Source: Bacillota bacterium (GTDB taxonomy: Bacteria > Bacillota > Clostridia > Oscillospirales > Acutalibacteraceae). From it: 5,147 nucleotides of DNA. The stretch's first letter is position 1, and the number at the start of each line of letters is the position of its first letter. A program made the position numbers and the translations under genes. The stretch lies in contig JAEWUH010000044.1 of NCBI GenBank assembly GCA_023397245.1, positions 1-5,147 on the forward strand, given 5' to 3'. Below, in pieces: positions 4,877 to 5,147 of this stretch. A model generated the notes under the pieces. That model made no database searches, was not told the DNA's origin, and saw only the letters and a list, made by a program, of their open reading frames with translations.

Positions 4877-5147
4877 CTTTGAATATTACCGTCCGGATTC
4901 CATTGGGGAAGCGCTGGAAGCCTTCCGGCAGCTGGAAGCGCAGGGCAAAAATCCCGTTTATTACGGTGGGGGAACGGAGCTTATCAGTATGGCGCGGGTC
5001 GGCAATTTGTCCTTCGGTGCGGTGATCGACCTCAAAAGCATCCCGGAGTGCAGGGTGCTGGAATGTGACAAGGAGAACCGCCTTGTGCTCGGTTCGGCGC
5101 TCACCCTTTCCGATCTTACCGAATCCAAGCGGTTCCCGCTCATGGAA
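4863..5147 (+). CDS. Molybdenum hydroxylase FAD-binding subunit (5' part, runs off the window)
   Basis: The first 95 codons are present with no stop before the window edge. The N-terminus FDFEYYRPDSIGEALEAF (4-21) is the opening block of FAD_binding_5 proteins (CoxM/XdhB type). YYGGGTELISMARVG (33-47) is the FAD pyrophosphate loop, usually written AGGTDL. AVIDLKSIPE (53-62) and LVLGSALTLSDLTES (74-88) also fit. Full family members are about 280-300 residues, so roughly two thirds is missing. The subunit carries FAD, takes electrons from the 2Fe-2S subunit and hands them to NAD or another acceptor. Its ATG lies 14 bases inside the end of the large-subunit gene, with GGAGG at 4853-4857 five bases upstream, so the two are very probably co-transcribed and translationally coupled. 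Confidence 0.92.
   Translation, partial: MIPFDFEYYRPDSIGEALEAFRQLEAQGKNPVYYGGGTELISMARVGNLSFGAVIDLKSIPECRVLECDKENRLVLGSALTLSDLTESKRFPLME

Overview
The window looks like chromosomal DNA from an endospore-forming member of the Bacillota, most likely Clostridia. This rests on a YIEGIA-family membrane protein with its small partner protein, which to my knowledge are found in endospore formers. It is supported by strong GGAGG-type ribosome binding sites used with TTG starts, and by an anaerobe-style molybdenum hydroxylase gene set. Base composition is about half GC by eye in the genes and clearly AT-rich in the intergenic stretches. A placement near Oscillospirales is only a guess. I see no mobile element, CRISPR array, rRNA or tRNA.

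Layout. Positions 1-273 are an AT-rich non-coding leader with two sigma-A-like promoter candidates. A perfect 10-bp inverted repeat lies over the -10 box of the upstream one. Positions 274-1233 (+) encode a family 2-like glycosyltransferase of 319 residues that lacks the usual DXD metal motif. It is followed by a strong intrinsic terminator at 1242-1266. On the minus strand, 2403 down to 1489 encodes a five-helix YIEGIA-family protein (motif variant YIDGIA). Its stop codon overlaps the start of a 64-residue protein (1492 down to 1298) that resembles the small 'capping complex subunit for YIEGIA'. A sigma-G-like promoter sits just upstream of this pair.

Diverging from that pair, across a gap of about 130 bp, is a molybdenum hydroxylase operon. 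It holds the 780-residue molybdopterin-binding subunit (2534-4876, +) and, overlapping it by 14 bp, the start of the FAD-binding subunit (4863 to the window edge). The third, 2Fe-2S, subunit would be expected beyond the right edge or elsewhere. The divergent gap carries an extended -10 promoter and two short inverted repeats near its start point.

How the genes relate. The YIEGIA pair is translationally coupled and probably a forespore-expressed membrane complex. The two hydroxylase genes are translationally coupled and encode two subunits of one enzyme, whose substrate cannot be read from the sequence. The glycosyltransferase is a separate transcription unit converging on the YIEGIA pair. I do not see a clearly new multi-gene system. 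The points most worth following are the palindrome over the promoter at 147-173, the DXD-less glycosyltransferase, the altered molybdenum-cofactor pocket, and the sigma-G-like control of the YIEGIA pair.
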